From the NCBI GenBank assembly GCA_028820635.1, contig JAPPIG010000131.1, positions 62,001 to 126,000 on the forward strand: a stretch of DNA of 64,000 nucleotides, in the 5' to 3' direction. Position numbers and translations under genes: made by a program. Source of the stretch: Candidatus Poribacteria bacterium (lineage in GTDB: Bacteria; Poribacteria; WGA-4E; WGA-3G). Position 1 is the stretch's first letter. Every line of letters starts with the position of its first letter. Of this stretch, positions 56,953 through 64,000 are shown piece after piece. The notes beneath the pieces are model-generated. The model was not told the origin of the DNA. It did no database searches and worked only from the letters and a program-made list of their open reading frames with translations.

Positions 56953-57797
56953 ACCCATAAATCAACGGTATGAATGTCATTAGGCATTCCCCGGGTGTCA
57001 ACTTAAGAAAATATTCTGTATGTATTAAGTGTTTAAAAAAGTGTTGCAAAGTGGAGACACCTCTTGCATAATGTAGAAAACAACTTTACTTATTTCTACA
57101 AAGAGGTGTTCCAATGTCTATACTAACACAGGTTTCCGATAAAATGCAAGATATACTTCAAACGACTGCTACTGCTTCATTGGAGCGAAGAAACGCCTGT
57201 CAGCACGCCTTGTTGTGCTGCGATGTTCCAAGCAAGAAGCAAACAAGCGTCGCCGACACATCAGACGCGATGCTAAACGCAGATGGCGAACCCCCTCACA
57301 ACAATGGTTACAACTTGCCGGTTGGGACATCTACATTACAAATATTGATACGACTTACCCCTGAACAACTTGCCACTATCACCGGGATCGATGGCAAATT
57401 GAGTTGATGTTTAAGTGCTTCAAAGACGTCGGTAAGGTGAATACATCCCGCAGCACCAAACCTGAGCGTATCTTATGTGAGGTGTATGCTAAACTCATCG
57501 CACAACTGATAAGACACTGGATTATGTTAGCAACTGGATGGAAATGTATACTACACGATCTCATCAAAACAGCAAAACTTATTGGGAGGCACGCACGCAC
57601 ACTCACAATGAGTTTTCACAAATCTAAAACAGCTTTTTATAGAACACTTAGATACATAAAACAGGATTTACAATACAGCGACTATGGAAAACATAGAGCA
57701 GGAAAACATACAACTTACAGACAACTAAAAAATGTTGAAACCCTTAAGTTGACACCCGGGGAATGCCTAATGGCATTCATACCGTTAATTTATGGGT
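56953..57797. mobile_element. internally deleted IS4-family element with 54-bp terminal inverted repeats
   Basis: The left end 56953-57006 and right end 57744-57797 are inverted repeats of 54 bases with two mismatches by hand. They read ACCCATAAAT(C/T)AACGG inward, ending GTGTCAACTTAA. Between them lie remains of a transposase (57114-57811). At 845 bp it is too short for a full IS4 member (about 1.2-1.6 kb), so it is a MITE-like deletion derivative. No clear target duplication was made out just outside the ends. Confidence 0.85.
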
Positions 57798-57811
57798 TGA
57801 ACCGAAGGTGA
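57114..57811 (+). pseudogene. IS4-family transposase remnant
   Basis: The start (MSILTQVSDKMQDILQTT) is in one phase. From 57194 another phase gives RLSARLVVLRCSKQE and GWDIYITNID. A short return to the first phase reads LTPEQLATI. From 57389 the second phase reads RWQIELMFKCFK, then RSTKPERILCEVYAKLIA. The R-x3-E-x6-K spacing is the IS4 YREK signature. The middle, with the first two DDE Asp residues, is missing, so it is dead. The last codons run into the right inverted repeat. Confidence 0.85.
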
Positions 57812-57860
57812 AACCCAACATTTCTAGTCTGTAAAAGCGTTTCATGTTCAAATCAACGCC

Positions 57861-57888
57861 AAATGCGCTTCTTGGCATTTGGCGGGTT
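57861..57888. repeat. hairpin CGCCAAATGC / GCATTTGGCG
   Basis: A perfect 10-bp stem with an 8-base loop lies between the IS remnant and the small membrane protein gene. There is no T-run, so it is more likely a REP unit than a terminator. Confidence 0.6.
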
Positions 57889-58027
57889 TCGTGCCTCAAC
57901 CCAACTTACATCTATATTCAATCCAATTATCAAACTCACGTTAATAATAATAATTAGTAAATGAGAGGTGAAAAAAATAATCGTAGTAGATTGAATGGTT
58001 CTAATCTCAAGTTTTTGTTCTGTCAAT

Positions 58028-58342
58028 TTATGGCGGCGTATCCTTCTGCAAAGATCGTTTACGTCGAAACATAGAAACGACAAGTGCTTTGATGACCTTA
58101 ACAACAATCAATATTACTATAATGACTATTCCGATCAGAATCACCCAATCTATCAGACTCAGCAGATCATTCATAAATTCTGCTCTGGAAATTTCCATGC
58201 GTTGCCTCCTGCTTGGACCTGACCATCCTGGAACATCAACACGAAATAGAGATTTTTCAAATCCAAAGAAATGTAGATATAACATTCCCACTGCAGCTGT
58301 CGCTAATCCACTAAGGATTAAAAATAACTTATTTTTTCCCAT
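58028..58342 (-). CDS. small two-helix membrane protein of unknown function
   Basis: The protein is 104 aa from ATG 58342 (MGKNKLF), 7 bases after GAGG. Helix 1 is at about 4-24. A soluble stretch with PGWSGPSRRQRMEIS follows, then helix 2 at about 59-85 (VILIGIVIIVILIVVKVI), then a basic tail (FRRKRSLQKD). Not recognised. It follows the SolA-like oxidase gene by 14 bp on the same strand. Confidence 0.6.
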   Translation of the reverse strand: MGKNKLFLILSGLATAAVGMLYLHFFGFEKSLFRVDVPGWSGPSRRQRMEISRAEFMNDLLSLIDWVILIGIVIIVILIVVKVIKALVVSMFRRKRSLQKDTPP

Positions 58343-58356
58343 CAGACAACCTCTTT

Positions 58357-59478
58357 TCACCTTTTAATACGAAAAGGACTGATATCAAATTCAGTTTCCC
58401 CTGTCAATGCCAATTCACTCATAATACGTCCGACAAGAGAACAAAACTTAAAGCCATGCCCAGAAAAACCAGCAGCTATCAGCAGATCAGAGCAGAGCGG
58501 ATGTGCGTCAATAAGGAAATCTTCGTCCGGTGTTTCTGTGTAGAGACAAACTTCTGAGTGAACAGTATTACCAAGTTCGGGGATACGTTCGCCCAAATAG
58601 ACATCCATTCGTTCAATATAATCCGAATCGGGAGAACGGTTACATGTATCTGGTGAAACGGTCTGTCCCATTCCATGCCGTGCGACCTTTACCCCATTTC
58701 TGCCAAAATATGGTATACCATACATAAATTCGTTTTTAGGTGTAATCTCTGTAAAGACTGGGAACCGTTTTGGTTCGAACATTGCTGTGTTGGAAGGTTT
58801 GTAATAGCAGACCTGCTGCTTTGTCACTGTGAGAGGTAAGTCCAGTTCTGTGAGTAGAGAGGATGTCCAAGCACCTGCCGTCACGATGACTTTTCTACCA
58901 TGAAACTGGTTATCTTTAGTATGGACGGTTGGGACATCTGCTTGCCAATCTATTCGGGTGACAGGTGTTTTTTCGCGAACATCAGCTCCGCGTTTTTCCG
59001 CCAATTGCAGGTGAGTTAAAACACATTCGGAAGCGTAAAGAAAACCGGTATCTTTCTGCCAGAGAATATCCATATCATTAGACACTCGGAATTGTGAGAA
59101 CCGTTCTGTCAATTGTTTCGCATCCCACCACTCTGATTCAACGCCTACAGCGTCTAAACTTTGCCGAACTGAAATCATGTATGGATTTCCACTCTCACCT
59201 AAATTGACGCTTCCGGTAATGAACAGCAATTGCTTCCCTGACACTGACTCAAGATCGCGCCATTCGGAATATGCGGTTTTCATCAATTCGGTATAAAAAG
59301 GTTTATCGTAAAAGAAGCGGATGATGCGCGTTTCCCCGTGTGAACTACCCAATGTATGTCCACGCTGGAATTGTTCTAAAAGAAGCACATCCGCGCCAAA
59401 TTTGGCAAGATGATACGCGGTTGCACTCCCCATGCCACCTGCGCCAATGACGATTGCGTCGTAGATATGAGATTGCAT
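58357..59478 (-). CDS. FAD-dependent oxidase, SolA/monomeric sarcosine oxidase-like
   Basis: The 373-aa enzyme has the FAD-binding Rossmann motif VIGAGGMGSATAYHLAKFGADVLLLE. The family segment HTLGSSHGETRIIRF follows. Near the C-terminus, CLYTETPDEDFLID and AAGFSGHGFKF are typical of N-methyl-amino-acid oxidases. It demethylates N-methylated amines, giving formaldehyde and H2O2. The same-strand neighbours are a phytanoyl-CoA dioxygenase and a creatininase-type hydrolase. With creatininase, a creatinine-sarcosine route is conceivable, but creatinase is not seen. Confidence 0.9.
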   Translation of the reverse strand: MQSHIYDAIVIGAGGMGSATAYHLAKFGADVLLLEQFQRGHTLGSSHGETRIIRFFYDKPFYTELMKTAYSEWRDLESVSGKQLLFITGSVNLGESGNPYMISVRQSLDAVGVESEWWDAKQLTERFSQFRVSNDMDILWQKDTGFLYASECVLTHLQLAEKRGADVREKTPVTRIDWQADVPTVHTKDNQFHGRKVIVTAGAWTSSLLTELDLPLTVTKQQVCYYKPSNTAMFEPKRFPVFTEITPKNEFMYGIPYFGRNGVKVARHGMGQTVSPDTCNRSPDSDYIERMDVYLGERIPELGNTVHSEVCLYTETPDEDFLIDAHPLCSDLLIAAGFSGHGFKFCSLVGRIMSELALTGETEFDISPFRIKR

Positions 59479-59537
59479 TCTTTGTCTTTGTAGTTTAGGG
59501 TTTGGTGCTTTTACAAAACGCCCTACAGCAGATAAAT

Positions 59538-60299
59538 TTATCCGTTTTGCGGGAATGGATTTGGTACGGTGGTAAAATTCTGATACCGATCTTCACCACG
59601 CAATAAAATCGGTTTCCACGGACGTTTCAGTGAATTATCCTCTGCCTGTTTCACTGATGGTGGGATATATCGGATTGTTAAACCGCAGCGCCTACGCGTA
59701 GAATGGTTTGGCAGACTACCGTGAATTATCTGTCCGTGATGAATAGACATCTCACCTGCCTTTAAAATTAAATCTACAGCAGTCTCTGCATCCGCTTCGG
59801 TTACTGGGACTTCCTGATTGATGCTCAGCAGATTTCCTTCCTGTTCAGATTTGCCGTGCTCTTGAACACCTTGACGGTGGCTACCCGGAATTACTCGCAT
59901 ACATCCGTTTTCTATATCGCTGTCATCAATAGCATACCAAGCAGTAATCGCATCAGGTGGTTCAAGTCCCCAATATGTCACATCTTGATGCCATGCAACA
60001 AACTTTTCACGCGGACCATATTTACAGAAGAAGTGCGTTGCTAACAGCATCACATCCGGACCGATAAGTGCTTCAATAACATCAACAATTTTGGGGTGTG
60101 ATGCAAGTTCCCAGATAAATTTATAGTCAAAATGCCAATCAATGAGACCAATTTCACATTTCTCTGCACCGACCTCTCCTTCTAATGCATCGTATTCTTT
60201 ACGAAAATGTGAGGTTTCAGCATCTTCAGCAACGTGAATACCAGTTAAAAATCCATCTTTTTGGTAATTTTCAGCGAGTTGTGTGTTTGTCGTTTCCAT
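59538..60299 (-). CDS. phytanoyl-CoA dioxygenase-family (PhyH) Fe(II)/2-oxoglutarate oxygenase
   Basis: The protein is 253 aa from ATG 60299 (METTNTQ), 7 bases after GAGAGGA. The facial triad is His104-x-Asp106 (WHQDVTYWG) and the distal His near 187 (SIHHGQIIHGSLPNHS), with Arg202 for 2-oxoglutarate. The enzyme hydroxylates a small molecule; bacterial members act on varied substrates. It starts 13 bp after the creatininase-type gene, so the two are cotranscribed. Confidence 0.9.
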   Translation of the reverse strand: METTNTQLAENYQKDGFLTGIHVAEDAETSHFRKEYDALEGEVGAEKCEIGLIDWHFDYKFIWELASHPKIVDVIEALIGPDVMLLATHFFCKYGPREKFVAWHQDVTYWGLEPPDAITAWYAIDDSDIENGCMRVIPGSHRQGVQEHGKSEQEGNLLSINQEVPVTEADAETAVDLILKAGEMSIHHGQIIHGSLPNHSTRRRCGLTIRYIPPSVKQAEDNSLKRPWKPILLRGEDRYQNFTTVPNPFPQNG

Positions 60300-60312
60300 A
60301 CGATGTCCTCTC

Positions 60313-61200
60313 TTATGAAAGTTCTGGAAGTTTCCATTGGCGGAACCATTGTGAATCTTCAGGAGGCGGTTCACCTGTATTTTGCATCGTCTTAAAGGTT
60401 TTCAAAGCAGGTGTCACATGTTCTGTCCAAATCTTTTCAACTTCTTCAAAGGTTACGGATTGACGTTCGGTAATATTCTGTTGTGCGTAAGCATCAAGCA
60501 ATTCCTGCATCTTGTTGCCAAGCCATTCAACTTCATCGTTCACCATGCGCTCACCGATACGACGGTCTGAGTCATAGGCATTGCCACCCATTGCAAAATG
60601 TGGTCCTGGTTCATCTTTTGCTGGCATCCGAGACATATCAACGCAGTCTGGTTCTAATGCCCACAATAATGAGGTTTCAACTCTACCCGCGTGGTCTCCA
60701 CCGTCGCCTTGCTTACTAAATCCAAGGTGGTTAGCCTCAAAATCAGGCAGTCCATATAAACGCATCTCAAAATGAGGTTGAATTAATTCAAGCAGTGTTT
60801 TGAGGTCTTGCCAATTCGGTCCATAATGACCGGTTAGGAAGATAGCAGCGTGGAATCCGAGTGCATCCGCAGCACGGACATGATAGCACACATTTTTGAA
60901 ATGTTGCCATGCGGGCATAGCAGTAAGCCAACTTCGCACTTCACCGACATTCTGCTGTGCCCAGTTCGCATACATCCCATGCTCATGGATGTGCCAATAG
61001 TCGGGTGGTGCAACAATGCCACCGTGCATCTGTGCTGTACGACAAGCAATTGCGTGCGCCTTAAGTGCATCAAGCCCAACAGTATTTTGCGGCCCGTGCG
61101 GTTCGCAAAGCCCATAAGTAAAATAGACACCTGGGCAAGCCTCAAAAGCAGCTTCTAATTCATCAGGGAACATCCGTTCCCAACGTACTTCTTTTCGCAT
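60313..61200 (-). CDS. creatininase-family amidohydrolase
   Basis: The 295-aa protein has the metal motif CEPHGPQNTVGLDALKAHAI (Glu33, His35, Asp44) and GHYGPNWQDLK. GDGGDHAGRVETSL has a metal-binding pattern similar to creatinine amidohydrolase. Members open cyclic amides (creatinine, FAPy, mycofactocin precursors). AAGGAA precedes the ATG. It is the first gene of a three-gene set with PhyH and SolA-like genes; a shared catabolic route is inference. Confidence 0.85.
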   Translation of the reverse strand: MRKEVRWERMFPDELEAAFEACPGVYFTYGLCEPHGPQNTVGLDALKAHAIACRTAQMHGGIVAPPDYWHIHEHGMYANWAQQNVGEVRSWLTAMPAWQHFKNVCYHVRAADALGFHAAIFLTGHYGPNWQDLKTLLELIQPHFEMRLYGLPDFEANHLGFSKQGDGGDHAGRVETSLLWALEPDCVDMSRMPAKDEPGPHFAMGGNAYDSDRRIGERMVNDEVEWLGNKMQELLDAYAQQNITERQSVTFEEVEKIWTEHVTPALKTFKTMQNTGEPPPEDSQWFRQWKLPELS

Positions 61201-61239
61201 TAGGATTTCCTTAATATATAGACGATTCAGATTGCTATT

Positions 61240-61431
61240 CTACTCTTTCCAATCCTTAAAAACAACACCACATTTTGGACACTGTGTTGACCAACCCGTT
61301 TGCCGCTGCCCGCAATTCGGACATAACCATTTAACACCCTTACGGCGAGCATAAATCAATATCGCCACCTGGAAACCAATTATTAAAATAAATGCCAGTG
61401 CAATAAAGATTATTTCAGTCATTTCACCCAT
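61240..61431 (-). CDS. small membrane protein with zinc ribbon
   Basis: The protein is 63 aa from ATG 61431; a TTG 18 bases upstream is possible. One transmembrane helix (about 6-26) is followed by a basic turn (YARRKG) and a zinc ribbon CPNC-x10-CPKC. It may be a membrane-tethered nucleic-acid or protein-binding module. Not recognised further. Confidence 0.65.
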   Translation of the reverse strand: MGEMTEIIFIALAFILIIGFQVAILIYARRKGVKWLCPNCGQRQTGWSTQCPKCGVVFKDWKE

Positions 61432-61462
61432 AGTGTCATCTTTCAACAAAATAACTTTAAAT

Positions 61463-62350
61463 CTAAGATACCACTTGCTGATTTCCTATATTCAAAGTTT
61501 GACAGATCTTCTTAGCACCAGGAAGATTAGGTTGCAGTTCAAACGCCAAAAGCAAAACCTCTCGTGCCTCTGTGAATAGATTGATTTCAACATAGAATTC
61601 AGCAATCTTTTTATACATCCATGCCGTTTCCCGTTTCGGCAGTTCTAATGTCTGAATTTTCGTTAATGGAAGCTGATCCATCTGTTCAAATCCTTCCACA
61701 CTGAAATGATAGAGATAGATTCTTTTGAGACGTTCTTTGACCTCTTTGATAAAGTGCTTGAAACAGGGCCGTTGCCCTTCCGCGGATAACAGAGACTCAT
61801 AAATTTGCATCGCCAACTCTATTTTCCTGTGCCGTTCGGAAATAGAACCATTTCCGTTAGAAAAACCGAGATTCTGATATGCTTCAGCAATAAGAAACTC
61901 ACAATCCCGGCTATCTTCGTAGTTGAAGAAATCGTCAATACACCATTTAGTGCCTTTCTTTTCACACCTTTGGCACAGCTGTTCGTAAATGGAGATGCCA
62001 GTCTCGTAGTTTTGATGTAATAATGCTTGGAACAATAATTCTAACTTAGCATAGTCCTGATCCAGTCTACTGTGTCTGTCAAAATACGAGTGGTATGATT
62101 TCTTCTGACGTTCAATGTTCTGAAGTATCCGATCATAGTCAGATTTGCGTTTTTCGTCTTGCAGTACATCGTAGGCGTTACAAATCTCCCGGAATTTATG
62201 TTTGCCATGTGCTACCTCATCTGGTCCAAAGTTGATGTGAAGTTTATCGGGATGGTATCGTTTGGCAAGTTTGCGGAAGGCTCGTTTTATTTCGGACGCA
62301 GTCGCATTTCGACCAATCTCTAAAATTTGATAGTAGTTTGGAATTTGCAT
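61463..62350 (-). CDS. J-domain (DnaJ-like) protein
   Basis: The protein is 295 aa from ATG 62350 (MQIPNYYQILE), which is the natural J-domain start; the longer frame adds 21 residues. HPD (33-35) is in RYHPDKL, the residue set that stimulates Hsp70. There is no Gly/Phe or zinc-finger region. The C-terminal 220 residues are helical and contain TPR-like units (EIFLTEAREVLLLAF). It is likely a co-chaperone with a private client. Confidence 0.85.
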   Translation of the reverse strand: MQIPNYYQILEIGRNATASEIKRAFRKLAKRYHPDKLHINFGPDEVAHGKHKFREICNAYDVLQDEKRKSDYDRILQNIERQKKSYHSYFDRHSRLDQDYAKLELLFQALLHQNYETGISIYEQLCQRCEKKGTKWCIDDFFNYEDSRDCEFLIAEAYQNLGFSNGNGSISERHRKIELAMQIYESLLSAEGQRPCFKHFIKEVKERLKRIYLYHFSVEGFEQMDQLPLTKIQTLELPKRETAWMYKKIAEFYVEINLFTEAREVLLLAFELQPNLPGAKKICQTLNIGNQQVVS

Positions 62351-62540
62351 GGGTATACTAAGTCTACTGAATAGATATAGTATTATAATTCCATGTATTG
62401 TCGGATTTGTCAAGTGGAAATTTGGAAGGTGGAAAGTATAAAAGGGAGGAAATTGACTGTTAAAAAGATTAATGTGTTCTGGCAGTATTCTTACTAATGT
62501 TGAATCTAATCAAGGTTTAGGTTCTATTAAGCCTTCTAAT

Positions 62541-62942
62541 TTATGAGGTTACCTGCCAAAGAAGAACAAACCCAATCACAAGCATAATTGGGATATAGAA
62601 AGGCAGAAGTGTCTTTGAAAAAACGGCTTTTATCCAGTCCCCATTCTGCTTATAAGAAGCGGTATCCATAGAGAAGTCTATCTCACCTTCGTCTATTTCT
62701 CTAATGGCATCGTATAACCTACGAAATAGCCGTTCTTGGTTAAGATAAAACCCGTCCAATAGCCAAAAAGAGACGGTAGGAATCGCAGCTAACCAAACAT
62801 AGATAGGTTTTGAATCTTTTGTAGCAAAGCCTAAAACGGCAGCAACAAAAATTACCGTCCATCCTTTTAAGAAAAAGGAACTATTTGCCAACCGATTGAT
62901 GACATTTTGAATTAGTTCTAAATGCTTTAGTTTTTTTTCCAT
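62541..62942 (-). CDS. small membrane protein of unknown function
   Basis: The 133-aa protein has an N-terminal amphipathic helix (LKHLELIQNVINRLANSS), helices at about 23-43 and 48-67, a soluble loop (LFRRLYDAIREIDEGEIDFSM) and a last helix at about 111-131. This resembles a widespread bacterial family with a 2+1 helix layout, loosely like SLATT proteins. AGGA precedes the ATG. No partner is obvious. Confidence 0.6.
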   Translation of the reverse strand: MEKKLKHLELIQNVINRLANSSFFLKGWTVIFVAAVLGFATKDSKPIYVWLAAIPTVSFWLLDGFYLNQERLFRRLYDAIREIDEGEIDFSMDTASYKQNGDWIKAVFSKTLLPFYIPIMLVIGFVLLWQVTS

Positions 62943-63068
62943 GGATGTATCCTACCTTTTCCCAGCAAGGACTCTTCAAGTTGCAACTTTACATTTAAGG
63001 TGAATTCTCAACTAAACCATTGTTGCAATTATATTACAAGTGATTCAAAATATCAAGAAAAATGATGG

Positions 63069-63093
63069 CGCGTTCCTAAGCTAACGGAACGTT
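63069..63093 (-). terminator. weak terminator-like hairpin after uvrA
   Basis: A CGTTCC / GGAACG stem downstream of the uvrA stop is followed on the minus strand by ATTTTTC about 10 bases on. The stem is short, so confidence is low. Confidence 0.3.
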
Positions 63094-63111
63094 GGAGACT
63101 TTTGGATTATC

Positions 63112-64000
63112 TTACAACACGGAGCGTAGGAACCTTGCAGTATGCGATTCCTTCACTTCAGCAACTTCTTCAGGAGTACCCATCGCAACAAGATTGCCAC
63201 CACCCTCGCTGCCCTCAGGACCTAAATCAATAACCCAGTCTGCGGATTTAATGATGTCTATATTGTGTTCTATAGCAACAATCGTATTCCCCGCATCAAC
63301 GAGTTTATTCAGCACGTTAAGTAGTTTTTGGACATCATCAAAGTGCAAGCCTGTTGTCGGTTCATCCATAATATAGAGGGTTGTTCCGGTTTGACGGCGA
63401 GCAAGTTCTTTCGCAAGTTTAACGCGCTGCGCTTCGCCTCCTGATAGCGTTGTCGCTGCTTGCCCCAATTGGATATAATCTAAACCAACATCCGCTAACG
63501 TTTGGAGTGGACGTTTAATCCGATTGATGTTACTAAATAACTCCAGTGCTTCCTGCACCGTCATCTGTAATACTTCTGCGATGTTTTTGCCCTTGTATCG
63601 AACTTCAAGCGTTTCAGCATTATACCCAGTGCTGTTACAGTTTTCGCACGGTATCCATACATCAGGAAGGAAGTGCATCTCTACCCGATTGAAACGTTGC
63701 CCATCACACACTTCGCACTGCCCGTAGGAGAGGTTGAAACTGAAACGTCCTCGGTTAAATCCACGGAGTTTTGCGTCAGGCAACTCTGCAAACATTTCTC
63801 GAATTTTGGTAAATAGGTCGGTATAAGTTGCTGGGTTTGAACGGGGGGTTTCACCTATCGGTTTTTGATCTATGTGGATAAGCCGTTCAATTGAACTGGT
63901 CCCTTGAATGCTATCGTACAGTGCTGTTCCATAAGAACTATCCGTCTGTTCGTTTCCCTTTCTAATTGAACGTCGGGCTTCCAAGGCTGGCCGTAACGTA
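63112..64000 (-). CDS. uvrA: UvrA, excinuclease ABC subunit A (C-terminal part, runs off the window)
   Basis: The last 296 codons or so of UvrA; the gene continues past 64000, since upstream codons (LRPALEARR) are open and in phase. The zinc finger CEVC-x17-CENC, ABC signature [12 protein letters not shown], Walker [13 protein letters not shown] and the switch His region [11 protein letters not shown] are all there. UvrA finds bulky DNA lesions with UvrB. The end ([10 protein letters not shown]) is normal. Confidence 0.95.
   Translation of the reverse strand, partial: TLRPALEARRSIRKGNEQTDSSYGTALYDSIQGTSSIERLIHIDQKPIGETPRSNPATYTDLFTKIREMFAELPDAKLRGFNRGRFSFNLSYGQCEVCDGQRFNRVEMHFLPDVWIPCENCNSTGYNAETLEVRYKGKNIAEVLQMTVQEALELFSNINRIKRPLQTLADVGLDYIQLGQAATTLSGGEAQRVKLAKELARRQTGTTLYIMDEPTTGLHFDDVQKLLNVLNKLVDAGNTIVAIEHNIDIIKSADWVIDLGPEGSEGGGNLVAMGTPEEVAEVKESHTARFLRSVL

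Overview
The window is a bacterial chromosome segment of moderate G+C content. It holds about 45 recognisable protein genes, one tRNA and many short palindromic intergenic repeats. The gene mix suggests a Gram-negative-type bacterium with an outer membrane, tentatively Candidatus Poribacteria or a relative. That mix is PorV/PorQ-type barrels beside secreted proteins with a C-terminal sorting-like domain, a carboxypeptidase-regulatory/TonB receptor, phytanoyl-CoA dioxygenase and creatininase-family genes, a Gfo/Idh/MocA oxidoreductase, and cytochrome c proteins carrying TPRs. The taxon is inferred from gene content only; no marker gene was compared.

Region by region. 0.2-7.6 kb (minus): a secreted 999-aa protein with its PorV-like partner, a GT39-type membrane glycosyltransferase and a Gfo/Idh/MocA oxidoreductase. 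7.7-10.1 kb: a small accessory island with a DUF4268/PD-(D/E)xK-like protein, an HhH-GPD-like protein with an antitoxin-like tail, a PIN-type toxin-antitoxin remnant whose toxin is fused to a copy of the neighbouring receptor's 3' end, and a 260-bp inverted-repeat element. 10.1-17.0 kb: the TonB receptor, then the housekeeping block phoH-ybeY-corC-tRNA-Pro-recO. 17.2-21.2 kb: two tandem lipoproteins, an Ldh-type dehydrogenase and a DUF1111 di-haem lipoprotein. 21.6-25.0 kb (plus): a primase-like/helicase-like gene interrupted by one in-frame TGA, with degraded helicase motifs. 25.5-29.8 kb (plus): an ArsA-type ATPase, a polytopic membrane protein and hslVU.

30.0-37.4 kb: a TPR lipoprotein, an amidohydrolase, a nitroreductase, a TIR-TPR protein, a 965-aa di-haem/TPR protein and an intact VapBC-type pair. 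37.5-43.7 kb (minus): Pgi, a histidine kinase, an NtrC-type regulator, a pseudopilin and a prepilin peptidase, an order that recalls PilSR control of pilin genes. 44-49.1 kb: a LamG-like protein and a cupin, then a plus-strand peptidoglycan-recycling set (AmiE-like serine hydrolase, NamZ, AnmK). 49.2-56.8 kb: a PorV-like barrel and a giant C25 (gingipain/PorU-type) peptidase. 56.9-57.8 kb: an internally deleted IS4-family element with 54-bp terminal inverted repeats. 58-64 kb (minus): a SolA-like oxidase, a phytanoyl-CoA dioxygenase, a creatininase-family hydrolase, a zinc-ribbon membrane peptide, a J-domain protein, a small membrane protein and the 3' part of uvrA, which runs off the window edge.

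The strongest candidates for something undescribed are the broken primase-helicase gene, the island at 7.7-10.1 kb, and the C25 protease/PorV and cargo/PorV pairs, which suggest a type IX-like secretion route.
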